Origin: Acanthochromis polyacanthus
Lineage: Eukaryota; Chordata; Actinopteri; Pomacentridae
DNA: 64,000 bases
Direction: 5' to 3'
Assembly: GCF_021347895.1 (NCBI RefSeq)
Contig: NC_067115.1
Span: 8,146,064 to 8,210,063 of the forward strand
The notes beneath the pieces were generated by a model, which searched no databases, was not told the DNA's origin, and saw only the letters and a list, made by a program, of their open reading frames with translations. Below, piece after piece: positions 9,620 to 22,989 of the stretch (the stretch's first letter is position 1; each line of letters begins with the position of its first letter). Position numbers and translations under genes: made by a program.

Positions 9620-9889
9620 GACAAAATTCCTGATGGTTTTTTCACTTCAAAGATAACTGCTCTATTGTGTATTTTAATGCCTACTTTACATTATTTTGTC
9701 ATATGGCTTTTTTTTTAATTGGCCTATTTGTTTCTTTTATGCGATAGTCGCAGTGAAAGACAGACAGGAAACAGAGAGAAGATATGCAGCAAAGGCCCGT
9801 GAGCGGGAATCGAACATGGGCTGCTGCGTCAGGGACCAGCCCCTGTACGTGGGTCGTCTGCTTCACCCGTTGAGCTATACAGGGGCCCA
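9620..9889 (-). mobile_element. SINE-bearing composite repeat, copy K (clear target-site duplication)
   Basis: The best-delimited SINE. TCATATGGC at 9699-9707 and again at 9890-9898 flank the tRNA-derived part (9708-9889), which keeps GGGAATCGAACATGGG and the A-box-like TTGAGCTATAC. The part left of 9699 is the pre-existing tail sequence. Confidence 0.88.
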
Positions 9890-9963
9890 TCATATGGCAT
9901 CTTTTTAAGACATGTTCAAAAAATTTGACAGTGTTTTTGACATACTGTACTATGGCGTTTTTT

Positions 9964-10135
9964 TCGACAAAATTCATGATGATTCTTTTTTTTCAAAGAA
10001 AACTGCTCTATGCTGTTTTTCACGGCCTACTTTACATTATTTCATCATATGGCCTGTTTTTAAAAATGGCATTTTTTTCAACATACTATACTATGGCGTT
10101 TTTTTGGCCCCAATTCATGATGATTTTTTTTCACA
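9964..10135 (-). repeat. Composite repeat without SINE (empty site), copy L
   Basis: Matches the tail (ACAAAATTCATGATG to ATTTCATCATATGG), then passes straight into TTTTTAAAAATGGCATTTTT and a CATACTATACTATGGCG unit. No tRNA-derived insert sits after CATCATATGG, so this looks like the pre-insertion form of the unit in which copies A-K carry the SINE. Confidence 0.75.
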
Positions 10136-10139
10136 TTTT

Positions 10140-10457
10140 GTAGTAGGATCACAATCGTGATCATCAGCATGTAGCAGACACAGTGTTCACGTCACGTTTA
10201 CAGCGATGCTGTGCAGACTGCTATATCTGGCAATGGGAAATCTTTAACAAAGCCGTGGATCCAAATTATCAGCCACATCAATGCCTAAATTTCATCACTT
10301 GGTCCTTGTGTTATTTCTGACTTCCTCTCACAATTTCATCCAAACCCATTAGTCTGTTTTTAAGTAATGTTTCTCACAGACAGACAGACAAACACACAGA
10401 TTCACAAACAAATGTACCCTGACCGTCACATGACTCCACCGTTCCTTGGTGGAGTAA
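10140..10457 (-). mobile_element. Degenerate relative of the ACCTCCGCC element
   Basis: Contains, in order, a diverged AATTTCATCCAAACCC, GTTTTTAAGTAATG, CAGACAGACAGACAAAC and GTCACATGACTCCACC, ending CTTGGTGGAGTAA. The complete element (inverted) has the same order ending CTTGGCGGAGGTAA. An older family member at the edge of the satellite. Confidence 0.55.
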
Positions 10458-10733
10458 AAGTAAATCTACATCTTTACAATTTGTTATTTACTCTTTTCCA
10501 ATGTGTGACCATAAAACTGCAGTAATACTGTATTTATATCAGGTTAATAAAATAATTACACAGATATTCACAGTTATTTTCACAGTTTTCAGAGTTTGCA
10601 AATGTTGCAGCAGTTTTTACAAATTTTTCTCACAAGCTTGCCACCAGGTATTTCCAGCTTTTACTGATTATTTTATAGTGTATAATTTGGTATTTATAGC
10701 ATTTTTAGCAAAAAAAACATATGCACGCACGCA

Positions 10734-11850
<1,117 letters not shown>

Positions 11851-12065
11851 CACACGTGGACAAAATTGTTGGTACCCCTCAGTTAAAGAAGGAAAAACCC
11901 ACAATTCTCACTGAAATCACTTGAAACTCACAAAAGTAACAATAAATAAAAATTTATTGAAAATTAAATAATCAAAATCAGCCATCACTTTTGAATTGTT
12001 GATTAACATAATTATTTAAAAAAACAAACTAATGAAACAGGGCTGGACAAAAATGATGGTACCCA
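11851..12065 (+). repeat. Left terminal inverted repeat of the Tc1-like element
   Basis: Matches the reverse complement of 13273-13487 almost base for base. Outer motif at 11853-11876, inner motif at 12043-12063. Confidence 0.93.
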
Positions 12066-12069
12066 TAAC

Positions 12070-13122
<1,053 letters not shown>

Positions 13123-13272
13123 CTTTTCACCAAACAGCAGGGTGACTACTTGTCTCCCTTTAAATAGGCAGACTGACTGATTATGAGTTTGGAAACACCT
13201 GTGATGTCAATTAAATGACACACCTGAGTTAATCATGTCACTCTGGTCAAATAGTTTTCAATCTTTTATTAG

Positions 13273-13487
13273 AGGTACCATCATTTTTGTCCAGGCCTGT
13301 TTCATTAGTTTTTTTTTTTTAAATAATTATGTTAATCAACAATTCAAAAGTAATGGCTGTTTTTGATTATTTAATTTTCAATAAATTTTTATTTATTGTT
13401 ACTTTTGTGAGTTTCAAGTGATTTCAGTGAGAATTGTGGGTTTTTCCTTCTTTAACTGAGGGGTACCAACAATTTTGTCCACGTGTG
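13273..13487 (-). repeat. Right terminal inverted repeat of the Tc1-like element
   Basis: Mirror of 11851-12065. Differences are an extra A-run length near 13312 and a few substitutions (for example ATGGCTG versus ATGGCTGATTT context). Confidence 0.93.
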
Positions 13488-13489
13488 TA

Positions 13490-13786
13490 TTCTGCATATT
13501 TTATTGCTAGTTGCTAAGAAAACTGTAATGGCAAATTGGAAGAATGTTAAATCACCGATTGTGGATAAGTGGAAGCAGAGGTTAAAACAGACGTATCTTA
13601 TGGACACAACAACTGAGAATTTTTTGATCGGAGGTGGAGCATGGTCGGAAATTACCTGATAATGTGAACTGTTTGGGTTGTTGAGGTAGTTCTTTGAGTA
13701 ATGGAAACAGGCCCTGACACGTGATGAGTGTCAGGGCCTGACACACCTGTGTGTGTGAATGTGTACATGTGTATATAGGGGTATGT
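13490..13786. other. Intron 6, between the Tc1-like element and the SINE
   Basis: No gene. It contains the perfect hairpin at 13708-13740 and a short TG-rich stretch after it. Confidence 0.5.
13708..13740. repeat. Perfect 13-bp GC-rich hairpin
   Basis: CAGGCCCTGACAC, 7-nt spacer GTGATGA, then the exact reverse complement GTGTCAGGGCCTG. No T-run follows. It lies in intron 6 of the KCNQ gene. Confidence 0.9.
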
Positions 13787-14142
13787 TCCATCCATCCATT
13801 CTCTATACACTGCTTTATCCTCACTAGGGTCGCGGGGGTGCTGGAGCCTATCTCTGCTGACTCCGGCGAAGGCAGGGGACACCCTGGACAGGTCGCCAGT
13901 CCGTCCCAGGGCTACATATACAGACAAACAATCACACTCACATTCACACCTACGGGCAATTTAGAGTATCCAATTAACCTCAGCATATTTTTGGACTGTG
14001 GGAGGAAGCCGGAGTGCCCGGAGAAAACCCACGCATGCACAGGGAGAACATGCAAACTCCATGCAGAAAGAGCCCGAGCTTCGAACCGGGGATCTTCTTG
14101 CTACAAGGCGAAAGTGCTAACCACTCCACCACCATGCAGCCC
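13787..14142 (-). mobile_element. tRNA-derived SINE (abundant fish family), copy 1
   Basis: On the minus strand it begins GGGCTGCATGGTGGTGGAG with TGGTTAGCAC (box A-like) and CCCGGTTCGAA (box B-like). It runs through the conserved GCATGTTCTCCCTGTGCATG and GGCTCCAGCACCCCCGCGAC blocks and ends in TGGATGGA repeats. I recognise this as a very common teleost interspersed repeat but do not assign a name. Confidence 0.88.
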
Positions 14143-14308
14143 GTATTAGATATCTGTGAACACTAATTTGCTTGATATTTGATATTGCAAAAAAGGACAT
14201 TGTGATGTTGTAAAGAATAGTGTTGGAGATTATCCCTTTAACTGATGTTCTCATATTTGTGAAATTTAAGTTGTGATGGAACTGTTTCCTTGCAGAGGAA
14301 AAAGAGAT

Positions 14309-14625
14309 CCACCCATTCTCTACACACCGCTTTATCCTCACTAGGGTCGCGGGGGTGCTGGAGCCTATCCCAGCTGACTCAGGTGAAGGCAGGGGACACC
14401 CTGGACAGGTCACCAGTCTGTCACAGGGCTACATATACAGACAAACAATCACACTCACAGTCACACCTACAGGCAATTTAGAATAATCAATTAACCTCAG
14501 TGTGTGGGAGGAAGCCGGAGTGCCTGGAGAAAACCCACGCATGCACAAGGAGAACATGCAGTTTTGAACCGGGGATCTTCTTGCTGCAAGGTGAAAGTGC
14601 TAACCACTACCCCACTGTGCAGCCC
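14309..14625 (-). mobile_element. tRNA-derived SINE, copy 2, with 13-bp target-site duplication
   Basis: Same family as 13787-14142 with two internal deletions (the TTTGGACTG part and the leader after CATGCA). It is flanked by the perfect direct repeat AGGAAAAAGAGAT at 14296-14308 and 14626-14638, the signature of LINE-driven insertion. Confidence 0.93.
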
Positions 14626-14638
14626 AGGAAAAAGAGAT

Positions 14639-15281
14639 GACAGTGTTATTAGAAAGTTCAACATTATTTTTATATATATTTTTTAAATGTAATATTTTTA
14701 TTTCTTCTTTTATTTAATTTTTAAAGTTTGGATATCCTGGAACGCTTATTTGAACAGAATATAGATTCTGATATTGTTGTAAAGAATAGTGCTGGAGATG
14801 TGCACTCATGTTGGAAAAAAACTGTCATTGTGAAGCAACCCGTACTTGCACTGAATTGGAAATATTTTAGAAAAACACACTGAATTACAAGACAAGGCTA
14901 GAATTACGAGATTTTAATAGTAATAGGTTGTGATCTAATGTGGGTCGGTCTGAGGCATGAAAGTCTCGGGCTGAAAATGGGTCCCACTCCGGCCCTGTCC
15001 TGTACCTCTATGTAAAGAGCACAACCATAACTAGAAATAGAGAGAACTCACATGTCTTTTGTGCACTATAACACCATTATGATGCCATAAATCATAATGC
15101 CATTTACTGCCCAGCTAAATTTGGGTAAACTTCACAGTCTTCTGTGAATCAAATATGAATATAAAATTAGATATACCTGAATTATTGCTGTTTTGCACAG
15201 TTTCTAAATCAAGCTGCTTCAAAAAACTGCTTCAGTGGACTGCTATATATCCATGATATACAAAAGAAAGCCATGACTTAC
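14639..15281. other. Intron 6, right part
   Basis: No gene. 14990-15110 contains a diverged, reverse-oriented piece of the dispersed family described at 25600 (GTACCTCTATGTAAAGAGCA, AGAGAGAACTCA). Confidence 0.45.
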
Positions 15282-15392
15282 TGCTGGTAAGGCAAAGAAG
15301 GAAATGCCCAGGAGGGCGAACCCTGCAGACAACATCCGTCCTGTCCATGTTTTTGGCGTCTTGTCTCCATAGCCGATGGTTGTCAGGGTAAT
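15282..15392 (-). CDS. kcnq5: KCNQ channel exon 6 (selectivity filter and S6)
   Basis: 111 nt, 37 codons, acceptor TTTCACAG and donor GTAAGT, phase 0 at both ends. It reads [20 protein letters not shown], then [23 protein letters not shown] is the potassium selectivity filter in the outer membrane leaflet, and the rest is the pore-lining S6 up to the PAG hinge. Thr after GYGDK, where KCNQ2 has Tyr, predicts weak block by external TEA, as in KCNQ4 and KCNQ5. LSAG rather than LAAG is KCNQ5-like. Length is that of exon 6 in the family. Confidence 0.98.
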
Positions 15393-15454
15393 CTGTGAAA
15401 GTAAATGATTTATCATCAGGTCCTGAGCCTCAACGGTAATGTCGTCAAATAATT

Positions 15455-16400
15455 GAGGTCATATCTGAAAGATAGACGCTTCTTGGGTAAATATTCCTTG
15501 ACTGTAGCCCCACTTATGAGGTCCCTCAGGGCTCCACTGTGGGCCCGCTCCCTTATTCATCATATGCGCTACTCCTATGGTCGATTTCTAAGAAATGCTA
15601 CATTCTTTTTCAATGCTTTGCTGATATAAGTGCATATCTACCCATTAAAATTAAAAGTAATGGAGCACTTGCAAGACTACACAAAAGGTATTCAAACTTA
15701 GATGGAATTCAACTTTCTCAGTTGATTAAAATAACACTGATATGTTTAGTTGTTGACCAGATCTTTTGACTGACCCTGGTAACACCTGTTTGCTTCATAC
15801 AATCTATCTGTTGTGCAAAACCTTCTTCGACAGCTCCTTAAAATATACAGACAGACCAGCTCAGTGTTCAAAATGGGTATTTTTCTGTTGAGACTTTTAG
15901 CCGAGGTGAAGGTCTGTCTGTTGCCCAAAGACTCTGAATTCTAATTCTTGGTATGTGGGCGTAAAGCTGGCGTCTCTTCAGCGTCTACGGCTGCTGCAGA
16001 ACAGTAAAAGAAAGTATGATGTCAGGATACCAGTACTGACTTCCCTCCACTGGCTTTCCATCTATTTTAGAATTGATTTAAAGATTTGTTTTTTGTTTGC
16101 TTGTTTTAAAGGTTTTAAACGGTTCACCACTGAGGTCAACCAACCAGATACTTTTTCAAAATCCAGGCACAAAAATAAAGGTGATGGAGCCTTCGCAGTG
16201 ACTTCTTCTAATCTGCGACAGTTTACCGTTTAACGTAAGAACTGCTCAGACTTTTGAAATTTTTATTGAAGATCTACCTCTTACTTTTGGGATTCAGTTC
16301 AAGTACAGATTGACACCCTGAGTTTGTCTTTTATTGTGTTGTAACTTTGTATTGTAATGATTTTATTATCTTCCTTCAGTCAAATTTGTCTTTAGGCCTC
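15455..16400 (+). pseudogene. L2/Rex-like LINE reverse transcriptase fossil
   Basis: Decayed 3' half of a LINE antisense to the channel gene. At about 15505-15650 the frames read SYLKDRRF, VPQGSTVGPL and FADISAYLPIK, corresponding to the VPQGS and YADD core of reverse transcriptase, with the active-site YADD degraded to FADI. At 15955-16230 one frame reads LTSLHWLSIYFRIDLK and GDGAFAVTSSNL, the typical C-terminal end of L2-type ORF2. Several frameshifts separate these pieces. Dead copy in intron 5. Confidence 0.82.
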
Positions 16401-17700
16401 ATGTTTGATGATCATTCTCTGGTAGTAGTTTCTAATATGGATAGTTAGGAACTTGGCAAGTAAGTTAGTACTGCTGTGTAGATCTATTCTAACTCTGAAC
16501 TATTCACTGCAATATACAATCCTGTGCCTCTATGGAAGCAGCACAAGGAGGAGAGAAAACTCAGAAATGTCTATTGTGCACAAAATTATTACACCATAAA
16601 ATAAAGTCAAATTTCCCTGATTACTTATTTTTCCAAGTGCTCATAGAGGTTACCACCACTGGAAAAAAGGTGACTCTTCTATCAATAGTTTATTACTTAC
16701 GTTCTCTTCTCTTTACAGTATCTGGCTAATCAATGGTGTAACTTTGGTGATTTCTTTAATGTTAAAATGCCCTTCAACTACACTGGTGAGTTTCAGAGTT
16801 CAAAAGGTTAAAAGTAAGTCAGAAAATATTTAGAAAACTATTTTATTGTTGTATAAATCAGTAGAAGTACTTTTTGGAAAAAATAAAAAATAAAAATTTT
16901 GTTTAGTGTTTATGATCCCATAGCCTGCACCCCGTTTGCTGTCTTAGCTTGCTTTTGTGTTTTAACAACTCCAAAACATTTACTTAACATATGCTTAACA
17001 CATTATCAACATTTGCAATAGTGAAAATCAACATTCAGGAAGATAAATGCCCTAAAAATGGTTTATATGCACCAGTAAAGGATTTCATAGGAATCAAAAA
17101 GGCATTAGTTACTCTCTATTACAGCTTATAATAGATGTCTTTTTTTCTTAATTCAAATGTTTTTTTTCTTGACTTTGAGGCACAAACTAGAATTGCCCTC
17201 ACTTCTGTGTTTCAGATTTAACTGTTTGGATGAACCAGTACTTAGTAGTGTGTTAATTTGGGTTCACCTGTGGCCTTGAGTAAAAATGCATCAGCTCCTT
17301 TCACAGCACATCTGAGGACCTGAATCTGTTTGTATTTTTGAATAATCACTGAATGATAACTCCAACCCTAACCCAGAGTGGAATCTCTTCTGTGTGGAGA
17401 CCTTGAATTCAAGTACAGCGCTGAAAGCCTGCAGCTGAAATGTTTATTCTGCCACGGGAGAAAAAGAAATGTTTTTAAGCACACACTCAGAATAATGAAA
17501 ATAGCTGCTGGTTAGATTTGCTGAAGTGTAACATGTATTTTGTATGAATAGGTTTCATATTTCCAAGATAAACATTATTAAATCAGTTAGTTTTTTCATG
17601 ATATTGAGCATTTATTACATTGATGTTGAGATACACTAAGTCAATGTAGCTCACACTCAAATGAATAAATCCACGTAATTAAATAGTTTTCTTTCATCAT
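16401..17700. other. Intron 5, no gene seen
   Basis: AT-rich. 16515-16610 holds another diverged piece of the dispersed family (TGCCTCTATGGAAGCAGCA, GAGAGAAAACTCAG), reverse-oriented. The rest shows no structure I can name. Confidence 0.45.
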
Positions 17701-18110
17701 TAAGAGTTTATTTTGGTCCAACTTAATGCACTTATGTTGAGTCAACATAAAATTTTTGAATTAATTCATCTTATTTCTGTATTGAGGCTGCTTTGTTTGT
17801 TTCGTTTTAACCAAAAATCAAGTCTTTGCAATAGCAGCTGTAATAGCAGTATATATAAATGTGAAGCTCCTTCTCCTCTGACATTTTTAAGAAAACTCTT
17901 AAGACATACATGCTTTCAATGGTTTCTGTCAGCTCTTAATTATTATTATAATAATTATTACATTTAGTATTCTATATTAATTGTGTCTTAAACTTCTCTG
18001 TTTTGCATTATTTTAGTGTGTTATACTGTTATATTCTCTTTTGCACTTGTAGCTGCCTGACAGTTAACATGTGCAGCACTTTGGTCAACTGATTTGATTT
18101 TCCAGGGCTT
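17700..18110 (+). mobile_element. LINE 3' end remnant (L2-like) in an older repeat
   Basis: 17870-17940 encodes LTFLRKLLRHTCFQWF, a decayed form of the LKTHLFSLAF end of L2-type ORF2. An AT-rich trailer follows with GCAGCACTTTGGTCAACTG near 18073, typical of these 3' UTRs. The flanks on both sides (TTATGTTGAGTCAACATAA at 17733) look like a split MITE into which the LINE inserted. Confidence 0.6.
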
Positions 18111-18967
18111 GGATTTGACCTAATTTAATCAGGTTGGACCACCCAATTTTATAGAAATAAAATTACTCCAGTATATGAAGTTAATCCAAACCAAGTAAAC
18201 TAAGCTGGTGCAACAGAACTGTTTAAAGCTAAAAGAAAACTATTTAAATCATGTGGAAATAGTAAAAATGTTATTTTTTGAGTCCACTATGTGTGTTATT
18301 GTTGTGTTTTATGTGTGACGACCGAATTTAAAGGTGATCTGTGAAGCAGCTTTTTGACATTGTTTCACCTCTGACTGACTGAAAACTAAAATGTCCTGAT
18401 GTCAGAAGAATCCAAATGATGTTTCAATAAAAGCAGAGTTAATTGTGATAATGACTCATTGTGATGGTACTTAGCACATCAAAAAGAAAAAAAAAGAATA
18501 AACCTACTCACCTGTTCGGTAAAAGCCTGAAAAGGAGTATTTAATGCAGCGTATTGGTTTAATGACACAAACACGGCTGTGAACTGCTTGCAGGACTCTT
18601 TGCTCGGCTTCGGTTCTTTGTACATGTTTCCATCCATCTACCTCTCATTTGGCAGACTGATTATCTGCCATTCAGGCTCTGATTGCCACAACGACAAAGG
18701 CTATTTCCAACCATTATGAATTTGAAAATGGTGTTAAATGGAGCCACGCAGGGTTAATGTTATGGAGAGGCTGTCAGCGCTCAGAGGCAAAAGCGAGCAG
18801 GACAAAATAACAGCAAGGACTCTTTTTTTTCAGCATCCAGACACTTTTAAAGGTAAAAGAGCAGATATGAAGCTGAAAATCAAAGAAGTGTTAAGTCTGC
18901 TGTTGGCCAGGAAGGTTGACTGAGCACTCAGTGTCAGTGTGAGGAAATAAAGTCAGTGCAGACTCAC
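18111..18967. other. Intron 5, right part
   Basis: No gene seen. AT-rich up to about 18480, then ordinary intron up to the exon 5 donor. Confidence 0.45.
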
Positions 18968-19093
18968 CGTTCCCCACCACAAGGCATCAGCGTAGGTTGC
19001 GAACTCCTTGTTGAACTTATTCTCCACAAGGTAGACGAGGAAGGAAGAGAAGATCAGGACCAGAAAGCCGATGTACCAGGCGGTGACCAGCTC
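18968..19093 (-). CDS. kcnq5: KCNQ channel exon 5 (S5 and pore helix start)
   Basis: 126 nt, 42 codons, acceptor GCGCCTGCAG, donor GTGAGTC. It reads [20 protein letters not shown], then [22 protein letters not shown]. It covers the end of the S4-S5 linker, S5, the turret and the start of the pore helix. The Trp in TAWYIGF is the S5 tryptophan that retigabine-type openers need in KCNQ2-5. [10 protein letters not shown] and ADALWWG are KCNQ5-type. ELVTAW has Val where mammalian KCNQ5 has Ile, and the turret (ENKFNKEF) departs from the mammalian sequence. Confidence 0.98.
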
Positions 19094-19337
19094 CTGCAGG
19101 CGCAAACAGACATTTAGTGTGATGGCGGAAAAAAGAGCATTAAAAAAAACAAATAAATAAAAAATCTTTTTAAAAGCTTTAAAAATACTTTGAACATTTT
19201 TTGAGCTTGATGTGTTTTTTTTCTTTGGATGACATTAGGCTTCAGTTATGTGGTTTTGTACTCATCATGGGGCTAATTGAAATGGTCAAGCTATGCTAAA
19301 AAAAAAAAAAAGAACCTGTTTTTGAACTGCTGCCCAC
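19094..19337 (-). other. Intron 4 (244 bp)
   Basis: Short phase-0 intron between exons 4 and 5, with GTGGGC donor and GCGCCTGCAG acceptor on the minus strand. It contains an A-run (19299-19312). It is the only intron in the window not invaded by repeats. Confidence 0.9.
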
Positions 19338-19513
19338 CTTGCTGTGTGCGTAGACGACGGATCCCAGCAGCTTCCAGGTTCCTCCTCTTCGGTCCATTCG
19401 CACCATCCGAAGGATCTGCAGGAATCTGAGGCTCCGCAGCACCGATGTGGCGAAGATGTTTCCCTGACTGCCGGCCGACACCACGGCCACCGATGCTATC
19501 AGCACGATGATGT
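19338..19513 (-). CDS. kcnq5: KCNQ channel exon 4 (S3, voltage-sensing S4)
   Basis: 176 nt. The first two bases finish an Asp codon begun in exon 3, then 58 codons follow; acceptor TGCCCTCCAG, donor GTGGGC. It reads [20 protein letters not shown] (S3 and linker), then [20 protein letters not shown] (S4) and [11 protein letters not shown] (S4-S5 linker). S4 shows the family pattern of arginines every third residue with Gln in the third place. [11 protein letters not shown] and RSLRF are KCNQ5-like (KCNQ4 has VFVASVAVIAA and RSMRF). The residue before the first S4 arginine pair is Val (TSVLRS) where mammalian channels have Ala. Confidence 0.98.
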
Positions 19514-21960
19514 CTGGAGGGCAGAGACACGAAAACACACAACTCAAAACAGAATGGGATTTACTTACTCTCAATGATTCAAAATCTGTCTGACACCTTC
19601 ACATGAAGGATCCATAAAACCTGATGGGGGAAAAATAATCTATAATGTGTTCTAATTTTTAAAAGTAAATCAGATTGTACAAGTTTTAGAAAAGTGACAC
19701 ATCTAAATATTTAACTCTCTGAACTCCAACTAGTTTCTGGGTGTTTTTATCTCCAGTCACAGTTTTCTTCACTGTGGGCTGCACCTCTATGGAAACAGAA
19801 CAACCATGAAGGAGAGAGAACTCAGCACGACACACACTGAAAAATGAATGTTTTCTAAAAGTTTTTAGCTGTAGTTTTGAAATATAGGAACCATGCCACA
19901 TTTATTTGATTGAGCCTGTATCTCAGCGTCTCTAATCTGTTTGCACATTTGTCTCCTTTCTGTTCTGTTTAAACACAGTTCAGCTGAAAAATCGTTGACT
20001 TTTTGTCAAATGACTGTTGGTTGATACTGGCTCAATAGTGGCATCATGGTTGTGCTGACAAACACAGATTTCTTCGCTTTTACAGAATACTGATGGAGCT
20101 AGTGCTTAACTTTTGTAGAATAAAGCAGTTTTTTGAACAAAAGTTTACAATTTTCATCTCAGGTTTGATTAATTTTCCCGATGGAACAACATGCCAAACA
20201 TGAGAAGTGCAAGGAAAGTTTAAAGTGTGATGATTATTGATAAATGCTGTAATATCGGTGATTTTTTAAACTGCGTGTGGTTCAATTATTACAGCAGTGG
20301 GTCTCACAGAATGCTGCAGCTCCTCTCGTTGTTTTTCAAGACTTTCTAGTGCAGAAGAAATCTACGTATCACCCAGCAACTGGGAAATAACAGTGATCAT
20401 AAATAAAGCAACAGAAATAGGTCACACATGTTTATATAGGTCAGAACAACAACAGAAATCATTGTGTTCATTTCTGCTTTGGCCTAAAGGCAAGTAAATC
20501 TTATTAATATTGATTTGAATATGAATTGGACCTTTAAACGCTGGAGGCCCTCAGGTCAGATAACAGCTACTCACTGCTGTCACCCCTCAATGGGGCAAAT
20601 CCTCTCAGACTGCACATTAGTGGAAACGACACAATCTGCTACAGGCATCAACAGCACGGCGATGAGCTGCCTCCTATATGTGCTACGTGTTCGTGTAAGC
20701 AGCTCAGTCAGCATATTGATCTGCACTTTACACAAACACAGCAGCAGGGGAGAAATAACTGGTTGCTGTGGGAAGCTATTTTCACGTCTGCTCCTTCTCG
20801 GTTATTCCCGTAGAAGTGCAGACAAAACAGTACAAACTGCAAATTGTGACACACAGACGCACAAAGAAAAGATGCAGACACGCAAACAAACAGAATATCA
20901 GTGTCTGTGCAGAGAAAACCTCAACAAACAACATCAAACCAACAACAGCTCAAGTAAAGAGTTTCCTCCTCTTTCCCTTCCGTGTTGTGAAACTCTACCC
21001 TTCAGTGATGCTATTCAGGAGCTTCTTCCTCGGATATAATCGTCCCTCGTGCTTCTGTCCTTCAGTCGAATCATTTTTATTAGAAAAAAAATGCTGACCA
21101 AGGTGTCTGCAAGGCTCTGGCTGTAAAGCACCGAGCAGTTGATCCACAGTGAGAAGGAAAAGGTGTAAAGGTCAACAGCAGCTCCATGAAAAATACATTA
21201 ATGGGGAACCGACGGAGCTGCAGAGACTTTGAACGTTCATGAAGGGAAAACGTGACGGAGATGAGGATGGAGAAGAGGAACATGTGAGCGTTCATGGAGG
21301 AGCATTTGATATCTGCTCAACTTAAAAAATAAAATCAAAAGAATCAACAAAATCAGTCTTACATTTCCATCGATGCAACTCACGAGTGTCTCTTCCTTAA
21401 ACTGCAGTTGGATTGTGTTTTTTGATGAAATCATGAACTGTATATAAACATGAACAATATAACATGACTCCTATGACATTAAGTTATTGCAGATATAAGT
21501 GCAGCTATCTAAGACTGTGTGTTAGGATGATCAATCAGCTATGTCCGGTTTATTTGGAGGGACATTTTAGGCATTTTATTTGTTTTGTAATCCTCACAAA
21601 CCCAACTGGCAGATTTGAAGAAATATATTTACATTATCAAACTTGAATTGAACAATTTTATCTATTACACAGAAAGAAAATATTAAAATACAACAAATTT
21701 TTAAATGCATTTAGAAGATTGTTCAGAGCTACATCGTTTTGGTGTTATTTTACGTTTTATATTGGTACATGTTAACTCACTTGTGAATTAAACTTGAACA
21801 GTTTCAGCTATTAAACGAAAAGGAAATGTTTGCAAAATTACAATACATTCGTGAATGAATTTTGCCAGTTTTTTAGGTAAAAACACAATCAACATAATAT
21901 AACTTCTAAAATTCAAAGTTACACAGTTTTGACTCGCTGACTTAGAGTTTATTTTATATT
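19514..21960. other. Intron 3, right of exon 4, no gene seen
   Basis: About 2.4 kb. 19700-19870 is a reverse-oriented member of the dispersed family (AACTCTCTGAAC, GCACCTCTATGGAAACAGAA). A 174-codon plus-strand open frame at 20515-21039 has no recognisable domain and low-complexity composition, and I do not call it a gene. Confidence 0.5.
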
Positions 21961-22116
21961 AGATATCTACGGAGCCCCCTAGGGGACATCCTTCCTGTTT
22001 GTGTTATATCCCTTCCTGTTGTACTTTTTCTCCTCCGCGTTTGTATTTTATTCCTTCGTGTTTGTGTTTTTTTCCTTCGCGTTGTACTTTCTCTCCTCCG
22101 CGTTTGTGTTTTATCC

Positions 22117-22246
22117 CTCCGCGTTTATTTTTTAAGGAACACTTTTGTCATTTTTGCCCTCCGCCTTTATTTTTTAAGGAACACTTTTGTCATTTTTGCC
22201 CTCCGCCTTTATTTTTTAAGGAACACTTTTGTCATTTTTGCTGTTG
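22117..22246 (+). repeat. Three-copy ~42-bp tandem block, left arm
   Basis: Units of CCTTTATTTTTTAAGGAACA followed by CTTTTGTCATTTTTGCCCTC, three times. Confidence 0.9.
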
Positions 22247-22989
22247 ACAAGTTGTTTTTCAAAGACGGAGTTCGCGTTCAAAGTCGAACTCCGTCTTGGG
22301 CCCGAGCAGTGTCACTCAGTCAGTCTGTTGAGCGTGCAGCAGGGGAGTCAGAGGACGGATTCCTACGGTACTACTTCCTGTCCAAACTTAGTTTGGAGGT
22401 TTACTTTGCCTGGCACACCGGCTGATCATCACCTTGGGACATTACACGCCAAACGGTAAATAATTATTTTAATGAATACCACTGTGCTTCGTCTATTGTT
22501 CTGAACTCTGCTGATCTCAAGTCACATTAGCCCTTTCTGTATTTATCGCAGTTGGACTGCTTCGGTTTGCACGCCAGCATGAAGCGAAAAGGAGCGCTCG
22601 TTTTTGTTCAGTGGGACCGCGCGCGGGACGGTGCGCTTTTTATACATTCAGAGAAACAGTCGCGGTTTGGTCAGTAGAAACGTTGACAAAAACGAGCGCT
22701 CCTTTTAGCTTCATGCTGGCGTGCAAACCGAAGCAGTCCAACTGCGATAAATACAGAAAGGGCTAATGTGACTTGAGATCAGCAGAGTTCAGAACAATAG
22801 ACGAAGCACTGTGGTATTCATTAAAATAATTATTTACCGTTTGGCGTGTAATGTCCCAAGGTGATGATCAGCCGGTGTGCCAGGCAAAGCAAACCTCCAA
22901 ACTAAGTTTGGACAGGAAGTAGTACCGTAGGAATCCGTCCTCTGACTCCCCTGCTGCACGCTCAACAGACTGACTGAATGACACTGCTC

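Larger units (their letters stand above)
4837..9620 (+). repeat. 38-bp minisatellite array, segment 3 (forward orientation)
   Basis: Longest stretch of forward units, GACGACATACTAAACTATGACG spaced by TTTTTGTCCATTTTCG. Variants include GGTCAACATACT, AGACAACATACT and units shortened to GGAGAAAAAAT. It includes composite copies G-J and the 710-bp duplication. No coding content is credible. Confidence 0.95.

Noticed and set aside
1704..9889. tRNA genes
   Set aside because: Boxes A and B are present in many copies, but the heads are tRNA-derived parts of SINEs in repeated units and do not form intact cloverleafs with acceptor stems.
15539..16233. Host gene antisense to intron 5
   Set aside because: The frames match reverse transcriptase and the C-terminal end of an L2-like LINE with frameshifts, so it is a LINE fossil.
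20515..21039. 174-codon plus-strand open frame in intron 3
   Set aside because: No domain, signal peptide or family likeness, and antisense to the channel gene. Chance cannot be excluded.
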